In this document: in pieces, positions 6,680-14,739 of the stretch
How positions within the stretch are numbered: the first letter of the stretch is position 1
Layout: each line of letters opens with the position of its first letter
NCBI GenBank assembly: GCA_964571815.1
Contig: CAZNDN010000103.1
Span: forward strand, 1-14,739
DNA from: CAZNDN01 sp964571815
GTDB taxonomy: Bacteria; Fibrobacterota; Chitinivibrionia; Chitinivibrionales; WJKA01
DNA: 14,739 nucleotides
Direction: 5' to 3'
The notes under the pieces: generated by a model
The model's input: only the letters and a program-made list of their open reading frames with translations
What the model was told of the DNA's origin: nothing
Databases searched by the model: none
Translations under genes and position numbers: made by a program

Positions 6680-7510
6680 ATGCGCTTTGCAAAAATGGAA
6701 GGCTGCGCCAACGACTTTGTCCTCACTCGCGACGTCCCGGCGGACGCTTTCGGCTCCCTGTGTCGAGCAGCGCCCGCGTTGTGCGATCGCCGACGGGGTA
6801 TCGGGGCCGACGGAATAATCGCGGTAGTGCCGTCGAGCACTGCCGACTTCGGAATGCGCATTGTGAACGCCGACGGTTCGGAAGCCGAGATGTGCGGCAA
6901 CGGCATTCGGTGTTTCGCCTTGTATGTGCGGCGCACGGGGTTAAGCGATGCGTCGCACCTGTCGGTTGAGACGGGCGCGGGGCTCATTCAGACGGAGATT
7001 GTTGATGAAGAACGGGTGAAGGTCAACATGGGCGCTCCCGTTCTGGACGCTCAGCGCATTCCGACAACCGGTGACGGCCCGCGGGTAGTCGACGAGCAGC
7101 TTACGGTTGACGACAGGGTGTTCGGCGTCACTGCCGTTTCCATGGGCAACCCGCACGCCGTCGTGTACGCCGACAGCCTCAGCGACGAACTTGTGCTGGG
7201 CTACGGTCCGAAGCTGGAATCACATCGGTTCTTTCCCAACAAGGCAAACGTCGAGTTTGTTGCCGTGCGGAACGCCGGCGAGGTTGACATGCGCGTATTT
7301 GAGCGGGGTGTCGGTGAAACGCTCGCATGCGGCACCGGTGCCTGCGCGGCGGCGGTAAGCGGCGTTCTCGGCGGTCGCCACGGCAACGAAGTGACGGTCC
7401 ACCTGCGGGGAGGGGACCTGGAGATACAGTGGGCGGGAGAGCCGTCCCAGCCGGTCCTGATGACCGGCCCGGCCCGCTGGGTCTACGAGGGTTCGATCGA
7501 CCGGCCTTGA
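6680..7510 (+). CDS. dapF: Diaminopimelate epimerase
   Basis: PLP-independent cytoplasmic racemase that converts LL- to meso-diaminopimelate, the precursor of lysine and of peptidoglycan cross-links. The 276-residue protein is the usual length (about 274). The two catalytic cysteines are C72 in MCGNGIRC and C217 in ACGTGAC. Substrate-contact motifs are also visible: ANDFV near 10-14, NADGSEAEMCGNG at 63-75, GNPHAV at 156-161, and ERGVGETLACGTGA at 208-221. The start at 6680 gives the expected family opening MRFAKMEGCANDF. A short-spaced AGGG precedes it. The upstream in-frame ATG at 6458 would add 74 residues unlike any DapF. A gap of about 410 bp separates it from lptE, so it probably has its own promoter, and the TPR gene follows in the same direction. 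Confidence 0.97.
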   Translation: MRFAKMEGCANDFVLTRDVPADAFGSLCRAAPALCDRRRGIGADGIIAVVPSSTADFGMRIVNADGSEAEMCGNGIRCFALYVRRTGLSDASHLSVETGAGLIQTEIVDEERVKVNMGAPVLDAQRIPTTGDGPRVVDEQLTVDDRVFGVTAVSMGNPHAVVYADSLSDELVLGYGPKLESHRFFPNKANVEFVAVRNAGEVDMRVFERGVGETLACGTGACAAAVSGVLGGRHGNEVTVHLRGGDLEIQWAGEPSQPVLMTGPARWVYEGSIDRP

Positions 7511-7742
7511 TCGGTCCTCCGGAGAAAGGATGAAAACAAACGTGAAAAAGCCCGCTTCCCCTCCTGCCGGTTTCCCGGAAGCACGGTTTTCCGGCGATGC
7601 TTACTGTCCTTTCGGCGGCGTTGTGCCGAATAATCCGGCGGGAGAAGCCGGCGACATACGCGGACGGGGCGGCCGTGCATCCAACCCGGGGGAAGCCTTC
7701 ACTTACACCGAATATCGTACACGCCGGAGAAAGGGCGATTCC
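7511..7742 (+). other. Leader between dapF and the giant TPR gene
   Basis: This stretch is in frame with the TPR gene from an ATG at 7530 that has a good ribosome binding site (GGAG, 5 nt before). The 71 residues it would add are hydrophilic, Pro/Gly/Arg-rich and would bury the signal peptide, so I treat it as untranslated leader or a regulatory decoy. The sequence CCGGAGAAAGG occurs at both 7519-7529 and 7725-7735 (approximately), before the two candidate starts. A small hairpin (CCGGC 7635-7639 with GCCGG 7647-7651) lies between them. A second one (GACCG 7499-7503 with CGGTC 7512-7516) straddles the dapF stop. Confidence 0.45.
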
Positions 7743-10700
7743 ATGTCCACACCTGACGGAACATTCACACGCGCGGTTCTGTACGGCATCCTCCTGATGA
7801 TGTCGGCGATGCCGGTTCAGGCGGAGGAGACGGAGGACGAACCGAAATCGGCCGAGCCTTCGATACTCCTGGCGCGCCCCGAGAACATGGCCGTCGAAGG
7901 GCGCACGCAGAGCGAGTGGTTCGGCGCCCTGGCGGAAGCCTTGTTCTATTTCCGCCTTGAGAGTGTTGACGCATTGACCGCCTTCCCCTACGATAAGCTG
8001 CGGGCCCGATTCACCGCCTGGTCCGACCTGTCGCGCGATATCGACCAGCGAGCCTATCTCAACCTCGCGGAGAAGAACGATCTGACGCACATTGTGTTTC
8101 AGACGTATGAGGTTATGGAGGGCGAGGGGAGCGTGCAGTATCTGCTGGAGCTGTATTCATGCGAAACGAAAGCGAACGTGATTACCATCGATACGCTTCT
8201 GCAGCTTCAACGGATGTCGTCCGTTCTTGACGGGTGCATGCTTCGCATGCTTGACAGCCTCGGCGTGTCCGTATCGGAAGAAGCAGGGCGATTCTTCCGG
8301 CTGGCCGCTCTCAGCGGCAATGTCCGAAATCTCCGGCAGCTCGGCGCGACAATCATCAAGCATCGGTACTCCTCCGGGGGCGACGCCGGGGCCCTGGGTG
8401 CCGAGTATACCAGGGCGGTCGCGAGAGACAGCCGCCTTCACCTTGCCGCGTATCTCGGGGCAACGGTGCTGGAGGAAGCGGAACAGTATGAGAAGGCGGC
8501 ACAACTCCTTGACAAGCTCTTGTTGACGATCGGCAAGGCGTATCCCTCCCTGTATGCCTCCGCATCACGCGACTACAGGCTCGCGGGGAGGTACGACGAC
8601 GCCGTTCGGATCGCACTGCTTGGCGACAAGCTTGGTGTCGAGACCCCCGAACTCCTTGTTCAGCACGCTTTGGCGCTTCAGAAACAGGGCAAGGACGACA
8701 GGGCGGAAGACATCTTTCTGCGCATCCTGGAGCAGGACGCGAATCAGAAGCAGGCCCTGCTCTACCTGGCCCGTCGGGCCAATCAAGAGCGCGAGTTTTC
8801 CAGAGCGGCCGAGCTGGCCGAGAGGCTCCTGCGGAACTCTCCAACCGACGGCCACGGGTATCTGGAGAAGGGGAAGGCCCTCTCCGGGCAGGAAAAGAAC
8901 CCGGAAGCGATTGCCGCGCTGAAGAGAGCCGCTGACCTTCTGCCGCGGGACCCAACTCCTCATGCCCTGCTGGGCGACCTTTACTCGAAACAGGGCGAGC
9001 ATGCAGCCGCGGCCCAAAGCTACGATATCGCCCTGAAAGAGAGTCCCGAGGACCTCCCACTGCATCTGAAGACCGTCCGTGCCCTGCGGGAGGCGGGCAT
9101 GGATCGCAAGGCGCTGGCGGTGCTGGAGAAGGGCGAATCGGTATTCACGTCACGTCCCTCCTTTCATCGGGAGAAGGGGCTTTTGCACTACCGACTTGGT
9201 GAAACCGACGCGGCGCGGAAACACCTTGAGGCCTTTGTTCAGGGCGGCAAACAGGACTCAAAGGTCCTGACCGCACTGGGTGCCGTCTACCTCAAGGATG
9301 AAAACTACGAGGGAGCCCGACGCACGTACGAACGGGCCCTGCCGTTGCTTGAGTCCCGGGATGCCAGGGACAGTTGCCGTCTTGCCCTTGCCCGTATTCA
9401 TATCCGCACACAACAACCCGACCGGGCAGTGGCTCCTCTCAAGGCCATACTGGCGGATAAGCCGGCCTTTCCCGGGGCAAACAGGATGCTCGGCGATGCG
9501 TACCTGGCGTTGGGGAAGAAGGACGACGCCCTTGATGCCTATCTTGCGGAGCGCCGCCATACCGGAGAGACCGGGGAACTCACCGCCGGCATTGCACGGC
9601 TCTACTACGACGCGGAAAACTGGGACAAGGCCGAGGAGGCCTATCGTGAGTTGCTGAAGAGCGACCGCACGTCGGCACCGATCCATTTTCGACTTGCACT
9701 GATCTATCTCCGATCGGGCGACATGAAGAAGGCCCGAGAGTACTTCTCCGACGGTCTGGATCTGGGGGAACCCGATGCAGCGCTGTTCTGTGAGTTCGGC
9801 AACGCCTACGCCTCGAGGGAAATGACCGAAGATGCCGTAGAAGCCTTCCACAAGTGTACGTTGCTGCAACCGGATCGGGCCGGGGCCTGGAAAGCGCTGG
9901 GGGAGCAATACGAGGCGGCGTCGCAACCCTTGCAGGCCGCACGGTGCTACGAGAAGCTCTATGAGCTGGACAATTCGGCCTACGCCGAATATCTTGCACG
10001 CGCAGGGCATTTGTATTATGAACACGCTCAGGACCGAGGGAAGGCCGAGAGCCTGTATCGCGGGTTCCTTGAGAAGGGCATCAGGGACGCCGAAGTAAAC
10101 GTCAATCTGGCACATATCAAATACGAGCAAAAGGATTATGCCGCGGTGATCAGTCTTCTCACGGCGGTTCCGCGGGCATTGGAAAGCGGGGAGAAGGAAC
10201 GCATGATCCTTGCCGAATCCTATTTCGCCCGCAAGGAGTATGACAAGGCCCTGGTGCAAGCCTCCGCCGTGGTTTCCTCCAACCCGGGCAATGTCAGGGC
10301 CGTTGAACTGGGCGCGCTTTCGGCGGAGAAGGCGGAGAATCTCGATGCCGCAACAGAGATGTACGAGAAGTTCCTCGCCTCGCCCTCGACCGAACGCCAC
10401 CGGGACTATGCCTATCATCTGGGTGAACTTTACGAAAAGCGGGGTCGAAAACAACAGGCACTTGCGCGGTACCGGAAGAATACGGCAACCTACCCCGACG
10501 ATCCGCGCAACTTCGAACAACTCGGGCGCCTGTACCTGAACGCAAAGGATTACTCTTCGGCACGGAGCATTCTGATCGAGGGGCACGAAGTTCCGGGGGC
10601 ATCGAAGGAGATGTCCGCGATGCTGGTTACGGCACGGGCGCACATTGCCGATCGCGCCTACGAGGCAAAGAACCGCCGGCGTGCCGAGCAGGAGTATCTG

Positions 10701-13700
10701 GCCATTATCAAAATCGACCAGACAAATGCGCGGGCGCATTTGCGGCTGGCTCGAATCTATCTCAATCAGGGGAAAATGCAGGATGCGCAGAAATATCTGA
10801 ATCTCGGCATGGGGCTGGGGAAACCGGATGCCGAGATTCTGGAGGAGTTTGCCCGGGCCTTTCGCGAGCAGTCAAAACCGAAAGAGGCGATGGCCGCCTA
10901 CCGGAAAGTTATCGAGCTGGCCCCCCGGCGGGAAGAGGCATACCTGGAACTGGCTGCTCTGCAGCGCAATCAGGGCCTCCATGAGGCGGCGGGGGACACC
11001 TACCGAAAACTGTACGAGCTGGACAACGATACGTATCGAGGGCGCCTGGCGGAAGCCGGAGAGCTGTACGAGAAGGCCGACAAGCCGGCCAAGGCCGTGA
11101 ATGCCTACGAGACGTTTCTCTCGAAGGGTTACAAAAGCGACGACGTATCCGTTGCACGTGCCGCCCTGGCATACGAGGACAAGGAGTATGGGAAGGTTGT
11201 CTCGTTGCTGGAAGGCGTAAAGGGCACGGCAGGTTCGTCCGGGAACGTCCTCATGATGTTGGCGCATTCGTACTTTGAGACCGGCAATTATGCCAAAGCC
11301 CTCTCTCCGCTGGCTTCATTGCGCAAGGTTGATCCCGACAATGCCCGGGCAGTGGAACTCTCGGCCCTTGCTTACGAGCGCGTGGAGAGCCCTGCCCAGG
11401 CATGTACCATGTACGAAAAGTATCTCTCCATGCCTGAGGGGGAGAAAAACAAGGATTATGCTTTCCGCGCGGGTCAACTCTATGAGGCGCGCAAGATGGA
11501 GAAGGAGGCTGTCGAGCGCTACCGCAAGAACATGGCGCTGTTTCCCGGCGACTTGCGTAACCACAAGCGTCTTGTCACGCTGTATCTGGCCGAAGACAAC
11601 CACAAGGACGCGCTTTCGGTGCTTGAGAAGGCCGTCGAGGTGGAGGGAGCGCCGTCGGAATTGCGGGAAAAGGCCGTGGCCGTTCGGCGGCGGATCGCCG
11701 ATGCGTACTTTGACGCAAAGCAGTGGCAGTCGGCCGAGAGAGAATACCGTGTCCTGGAACAGGCCACGCCCCGGGATCGTACCGTACTGCTGAGACTGAC
11801 CAGGATTTATCTGCACGGCGGGGAAATCGGCAAGGCTGAGGAGTACCTGGGGAAAGTGCGTGCCGTAGGGGAGCCGGATGCCGAAACACTGCTGAGCTTC
11901 GCCCGGGCGCTCGCCGATGCCGATCGGTCGGCGGGGGCAATTGAACTGTATCGGGCATGTCTGGAGAAGGACCCCCGGAACGAGAACGCGCTGAAAGAGC
12001 TTGCCGATCTTCAACGGGCGGCGGGACGGCATGAGGAAGCGGCCCGTTCGTATGCGGCCCTTTTTGAATTCGACAACGACGCTTACAAGGAGGACCTGAT
12101 CGAGGCCGGGAGGCTTTTTGAAAAGGCGGGTCGTACATCCGAGGCCACGAAGGCATACCGGCGATTCCTTGAGAAGGGGTACCGGAATCCCGATGTGAAC
12201 GTAAAACTGGCACGTTCCGCATACAATAAGAAGCAGCATCGCGGGGTCATCGAGTTGCTCCAGCCGGTTGGTGCCGGCCTGCCCGGCGACACCGACCTGC
12301 AGCTTATGCTGGCCGAATCGTACGTGGCCTCCGGCGACCATAGGAAAGCGCTGGAGCCACTCAAGAGGATCCTGGCACGACAGCCCAATCACCTCCGGGC
12401 CCTGGAACTTGCCGCCGCGGCATACGAGAAAACCGGCGAGCTGAAACAGGCTTCGCTCAGCTATGCCCGGTACCTGAAGGTCCACCCCGAAGGCAATGTC
12501 GACTATGCTTTTCGTCTGGGTCGCCTGTACGAAAAGCGCGACATGACCCGGATCGCCGTCTCGCAGTATACGAAAAACACCAAAGCATATCCCGATGATG
12601 TGCGAAGCTACGAACGATTGGCCCTGCTTCATACGAAACAGAAACACTATCGCTCGGCGCAGTCGGTTTTGGGCCGCGCAGTCAAGCTTCCCGATGCTCC
12701 CCCGAGGCTGGAAAGGACACTGGCTGAACTCTATGCGCTTCGGAATCAGACAACCCGCGCCGCACGGACGTACGAGCGGTATCTGGAGAAAGTGCCGACC
12801 GATACCACGGCGCTGCGTTCGCTGGGCGAACTCCATTACGAAACGAAGGACTACCCGAAAGCAATTGAAGTTCTCTCACAGGCCGCGGCCCTACTGCCCG
12901 GGGATCCCCGGACCCACTGCAGGCTCGGAATGGCCCACCTGCACACCGGGGAGCCGAACAAGGCCGTCTCCCCCCTTCAGCGCGCTCATCAACTGGACTC
13001 AGGGGACCCGCGCCCTCTGAAGGCGCTTGCGGAATGCTACCGGAAACTCGACGACAACAGGGGCTCAATTGATGTGCTGGAGAAGCTTGCCGCCCTTGAG
13101 CCCGAGAATTTTGATCTCAAGTACGAACTGGGAACGAGATTGATCCGCGAGGGGAGGCGCCGGCAAGCCGCGCCGGTGCTGGAGTCGGCCGTCGCGCTCA
13201 AGGCGGGGGCCATCGAGGTGCATCTGAAACTGGTTGAGGTTTATCGCGCTCTCGGTAACGAAGACAAGGTGCGGATCTACCTGGAGGAGGCGCTCAAGCA
13301 GGATCCCTCCAGTGGAGAAATCCACCGTGAACTGGGCAACCACTACGCGGCCCGGGGCAATGATGCGAAGTCGACGTATCATCTCAGCCGGGCGGTTGAA
13401 CAAGAGCCGAAGAATGCACGGGCTCGCTATGAGTACGGCCGTGCCCTCGAAGCTCAGGGGAACCTGCGTACCGCTCTTGCTCAACTGGCCTCCGCGACCA
13501 AACTCGATCCCGACCGTGCGGAGTACGCCTTCCAGTTCAGCAGGCTGGCCGCCGAAATGAATCGCGAGAAAGATGCTCTCCGCAGCATCAGGCGCGCCAT
13601 GATCCTCGACAGCGAAGACCCGCGAATCCTTGCCCTTGCCGGCTCTCTGCTCTGGACGGTTGAGCAGGACGACACGGCTCAAGTGCTGCTCGAGACCGCT

Positions 13701-14675
13701 CTGAAGAAGGATCGATCCTGTGCCTCCTGCTATCATCGTCTCGGCGATATCCACCTGGCTCACAGCAGCTACGAAGAAGCAGCGGGTTATTACGACAAGG
13801 CCGCGGGCCGCGGCGAAGAAGACACCGAACTCTTGCTGAAACTGGGAGAAGCGCTTCACCGGGCCGACCGTCTGAACAAGGCCGAGCGCATCTTCGAACG
13901 CGTGTTGGGAGAAGAACCGGGCAACGATGAAGCACGTTGCCGGCTCAGCCACATCTACCTCAAAGACGGCAAGGCGGACCAGGCGGAAAGACTTCTCAGG
14001 GAGCGGGGGACCGGTACGCGCAGCGGCTGGTACTATCTTCTCAGCGGTCGGATCAACGAAGAGAACGGGAGAGAGCAAAAGGCTCTGGAGGAGTACCTCA
14101 GGGCCGCAAAAGAGATGCCGCGGAATGTACAGGCCCATGCCGGGGCGGGGCGCATGTGCCTGGAGCTGGGGAAGTACAACAGGGCAACCGTGCATTTCAG
14201 CAAAGCACAGGCCTTTGATGTAAACAACGCAGAGCTTATGATCGGTCTTGGGAACGCCTACGGAGCAATGGAAAACTATGCTTCGGCCCGAACGCTTTTC
14301 GAGGAGGCGCTGAAACTGGAGTCATCCCGCGACGAAGCCTGCTACGGCCTTGCGCGACTGGAAAGCGCACAGGGCAATCCCCTGAAGGCAATCGAAATGC
14401 TCAAAAAAGGGCTGGATTACAACAGGCATTCGGCAAAGCTGTATGTTGCGCTGGGCGACGAATACCGCTCGGCGCATCGTCACGACGATGCAACCAGGGC
14501 GTACAAGAATGCGACGCGCCGCAAGGGACTCTGGGCGGTACGCGCTCACAAACGGCTCGGCGATCTGTACTATTCCTCAACTGAAGACCGGGGAAAGGCA
14601 AAGCGGCACTACGAGAAATACCTCAAGGAAGGCGGCACGGATACCGCCGTTTCCCGCAGACTCGAGTCTCTGTAG
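7743..14675 (+). CDS. Giant exported tetratricopeptide-repeat protein with TolB-like N-terminal domain
   Basis: The protein has 2310 residues from this start. Residues 1-27 are a signal peptide (hydrophobic AVLYGILLMMSAMPVQA, cleavage after VQA). AAAGGG lies about 7 nt upstream. Residues ~39-178 look like a TolB/CsgG-like alpha/beta domain: a first strand ILLARPEN, a helix with WFGALAEALFYF, then ESVDALTAF, a LTHIVFQTYEV strand, an LLELYS strand and a closing LDGCMLRMLDSLGV helix. That assignment is by pattern only. From about residue 215 to the end it is almost all TPR-like helix pairs (A-x-x-x-Y/L-x-x-x-L-x-x-x-P), about 60 of them. Residues 631-1673 form three tandem units of about 350 residues each. 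There is no transmembrane anchor or sorting motif at the C-terminus, which ends RRLESL. It is probably a periplasmic or envelope scaffold; the partner is unknown. An alternative start at 7530 (2381 residues) is less likely because it would bury the signal peptide. Confidence 0.92.
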   Translation: MSTPDGTFTRAVLYGILLMMSAMPVQAEETEDEPKSAEPSILLARPENMAVEGRTQSEWFGALAEALFYFRLESVDALTAFPYDKLRARFTAWSDLSRDIDQRAYLNLAEKNDLTHIVFQTYEVMEGEGSVQYLLELYSCETKANVITIDTLLQLQRMSSVLDGCMLRMLDSLGVSVSEEAGRFFRLAALSGNVRNLRQLGATIIKHRYSSGGDAGALGAEYTRAVARDSRLHLAAYLGATVLEEAEQYEKAAQLLDKLLLTIGKAYPSLYASASRDYRLAGRYDDAVRIALLGDKLGVETPELLVQHALALQKQGKDDRAEDIFLRILEQDANQKQALLYLARRANQEREFSRAAELAERLLRNSPTDGHGYLEKGKALSGQEKNPEAIAALKRAADLLPRDPTPHALLGDLYSKQGEHAAAAQSYDIALKESPEDLPLHLKTVRALREAGMDRKALAVLEKGESVFTSRPSFHREKGLLHYRLGETDAARKHLEAFVQGGKQDSKVLTALGAVYLKDENYEGARRTYERALPLLESRDARDSCRLALARIHIRTQQPDRAVAPLKAILADKPAFPGANRMLGDAYLALGKKDDALDAYLAERRHTGETGELTAGIARLYYDAENWDKAEEAYRELLKSDRTSAPIHFRLALIYLRSGDMKKAREYFSDGLDLGEPDAALFCEFGNAYASREMTEDAVEAFHKCTLLQPDRAGAWKALGEQYEAASQPLQAARCYEKLYELDNSAYAEYLARAGHLYYEHAQDRGKAESLYRGFLEKGIRDAEVNVNLAHIKYEQKDYAAVISLLTAVPRALESGEKERMILAESYFARKEYDKALVQASAVVSSNPGNVRAVELGALSAEKAENLDAATEMYEKFLASPSTERHRDYAYHLGELYEKRGRKQQALARYRKNTATYPDDPRNFEQLGRLYLNAKDYSSARSILIEGHEVPGASKEMSAMLVTARAHIADRAYEAKNRRRAEQEYLAIIKIDQTNARAHLRLARIYLNQGKMQDAQKYLNLGMGLGKPDAEILEEFARAFREQSKPKEAMAAYRKVIELAPRREEAYLELAALQRNQGLHEAAGDTYRKLYELDNDTYRGRLAEAGELYEKADKPAKAVNAYETFLSKGYKSDDVSVARAALAYEDKEYGKVVSLLEGVKGTAGSSGNVLMMLAHSYFETGNYAKALSPLASLRKVDPDNARAVELSALAYERVESPAQACTMYEKYLSMPEGEKNKDYAFRAGQLYEARKMEKEAVERYRKNMALFPGDLRNHKRLVTLYLAEDNHKDALSVLEKAVEVEGAPSELREKAVAVRRRIADAYFDAKQWQSAEREYRVLEQATPRDRTVLLRLTRIYLHGGEIGKAEEYLGKVRAVGEPDAETLLSFARALADADRSAGAIELYRACLEKDPRNENALKELADLQRAAGRHEEAARSYAALFEFDNDAYKEDLIEAGRLFEKAGRTSEATKAYRRFLEKGYRNPDVNVKLARSAYNKKQHRGVIELLQPVGAGLPGDTDLQLMLAESYVASGDHRKALEPLKRILARQPNHLRALELAAAAYEKTGELKQASLSYARYLKVHPEGNVDYAFRLGRLYEKRDMTRIAVSQYTKNTKAYPDDVRSYERLALLHTKQKHYRSAQSVLGRAVKLPDAPPRLERTLAELYALRNQTTRAARTYERYLEKVPTDTTALRSLGELHYETKDYPKAIEVLSQAAALLPGDPRTHCRLGMAHLHTGEPNKAVSPLQRAHQLDSGDPRPLKALAECYRKLDDNRGSIDVLEKLAALEPENFDLKYELGTRLIREGRRRQAAPVLESAVALKAGAIEVHLKLVEVYRALGNEDKVRIYLEEALKQDPSSGEIHRELGNHYAARGNDAKSTYHLSRAVEQEPKNARARYEYGRALEAQGNLRTALAQLASATKLDPDRAEYAFQFSRLAAEMNREKDALRSIRRAMILDSEDPRILALAGSLLWTVEQDDTAQVLLETALKKDRSCASCYHRLGDIHLAHSSYEEAAGYYDKAAGRGEEDTELLLKLGEALHRADRLNKAERIFERVLGEEPGNDEARCRLSHIYLKDGKADQAERLLRERGTGTRSGWYYLLSGRINEENGREQKALEEYLRAAKEMPRNVQAHAGAGRMCLELGKYNRATVHFSKAQAFDVNNAELMIGLGNAYGAMENYASARTLFEEALKLESSRDEACYGLARLESAQGNPLKAIEMLKKGLDYNRHSAKLYVALGDEYRSAHRHDDATRAYKNATRRKGLWAVRAHKRLGDLYYSSTEDRGKAKRHYEKYLKEGGTDTAVSRRLESL
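9633..10685 (+). repeat. TPR super-repeat copy A (residues 631-981)
   Basis: This 351-residue unit starts EEAYRELLKSDRT and ends near EAKNRRRA. Landmarks shared with the next two copies are (D/G)LGEPDA, YEKLYELDNSAY, FLEKGIRDAEVNVNLA, ILAESYFARKEYDKAL, NVRAVELGALSAEK, DYAYHLGELYEKR and RYRKNTATYPDDPR. It corresponds to about ten TPRs. Confidence 0.85.
10686..11735 (+). repeat. TPR super-repeat copy B (residues 982-1331)
   Basis: This 350-residue unit starts EQEYLAIIKIDQT and ends near DAKQWQSA. Its matching landmarks, in the same order as copy A, are GLGKPDAEIL, YRKLYELDNDTY, FLSKGYKSDDVSV, MLAHSYFETGNYAKAL, NARAVELSALAYER, DYAFRAGQLYEAR and RYRKNMALFPGDLR. Confidence 0.85.
11736..12761 (+). 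repeat. TPR super-repeat copy C (residues 1332-1673)
   Basis: This 342-residue unit starts EREYRVLEQATPRD and ends near RNQTTRA. Its matching landmarks are AVGEPDAETL, YAALFEFDNDAY, FLEKGYRNPDVNVKLA, MLAESYVASGDHRKAL, HLRALELAAAAYEK, DYAFRLGRLYEKR and QYTKNTKAYPDDVR. It is a little shorter than A and B near its end. Ordinary TPRs resume after it. Confidence 0.85.
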
Positions 14676-14691
14676 TCCGCGGCGCGGAGGA

Positions 14692-14705
14692 GAACCGGAA
14701 GGTTC
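14692..14705. terminator. Small hairpin in the gap after the TPR gene
   Basis: GAACC (14692-14696) and GGTTC (14701-14705) form a perfect 5-bp stem closed by a GGAA (GNRA-type) tetraloop. It lies 17 bp after the TPR stop and just before the stop of a possible convergent gene. It has no T tract on either side, so termination is uncertain. Confidence 0.3.
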
Positions 14706-14707
14706 GA

Positions 14708-14739
14708 TCAGGCCGCGTGCCGCAGTGCCTCCTCAAGCC
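14708..14739 (-). CDS. Possible last codons of a convergent gene (cut by the window)
   Basis: Read from the right edge on the minus strand, one frame gives LEEALRHAA then TGA (14710-14708), with G/C-rich third positions. It has the look of an amphipathic C-terminal helix. Only nine codons are visible, so neither function nor reality of the gene can be judged. Confidence 0.22.
   Translation of the reverse strand, partial: LEEALRHAA

Noticed and set aside
7451..7467. Perfect CCGGTC/GACCGG hairpin
   Set aside because: It lies inside the dapF coding region with no T tract; likely chance in GC-rich DNA.
9258..14195. Very long minus-strand open frames opposite the TPR gene (about 493, 506 and 376 codons)
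   Set aside because: They mirror the plus-strand gene's codon bias, have no recognisable domain, and the plus strand has clear TPR periodicity over the same region.
8743..14675. Tandem repeats as a CRISPR array or satellite DNA
   Set aside because: The repetition is at protein level (TPR), with diverged DNA and no identical direct repeats separated by unique spacers.

Overview
The window comes from a flagellated, diderm (Gram-negative-type) bacterium with high G+C. The evidence is a flagellin with its chaperone FliS behind a sigma-28 promoter, an LptE-like outer-membrane assembly lipoprotein, a meso-DAP/lysine pathway enzyme (DapF) and a very large exported TPR protein. The flagellin subfamily (C-terminus ending SSNHLLGLMQ), the short LptE form and the giant TPR protein together remind me of FCB-type lineages such as Fibrobacterota/Chitinivibrionia. 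That placement is an impression only; no rRNA or other marker is present.

Layout. Positions 1-295 (minus) hold the N-terminal part of an exported protein with a carboxypeptidase-regulatory-like beta-sandwich; it runs off the left edge. An AT-rich gap (296-418) follows. Positions 419-1122 (minus) hold what looks like a broken DUF362-type gene: a good start and N-terminus, then loss of frame. On the plus strand come a near-perfect sigma-28 promoter (1274-1300), flagellin (1358-2200) and fliS (2261-2608). After a 258-bp gap come a 969-residue DinG-type helicase with a fused DEDDh exonuclease (2867-5776) and an overlapping lptE-like gene (5754-6269). A strong hairpin sits at the lptE stop, followed by about 370 bp of apparently non-coding DNA. 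Then come dapF (6680-7510), a 232-bp leader and the giant TPR gene (7743-14675, 2310 residues). A few codons of a possible convergent gene lie at the right edge.

How the genes work together. fliC and fliS form a late-flagellar unit: FliS caps the flagellin C-terminus until export. dinG and lptE are translationally overlapped, though DNA repair and LPS assembly are not functionally linked. dapF makes meso-diaminopimelate for lysine and peptidoglycan. The TPR protein has a signal peptide, probably a TolB/CsgG-like N-terminal domain, and then about 60 TPR-like helical pairs, which suggests a periplasmic or envelope scaffold of unknown role.

The most striking feature is inside that TPR gene. Residues 631-1673 consist of three tandem, diverged copies of a unit of about 350 residues (351, 350 and 342), each about ten TPRs long. 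This is a higher-order repeat well beyond the 34-residue TPR period. I see no tRNA, rRNA, CRISPR array, insertion sequence or phage gene in the window.
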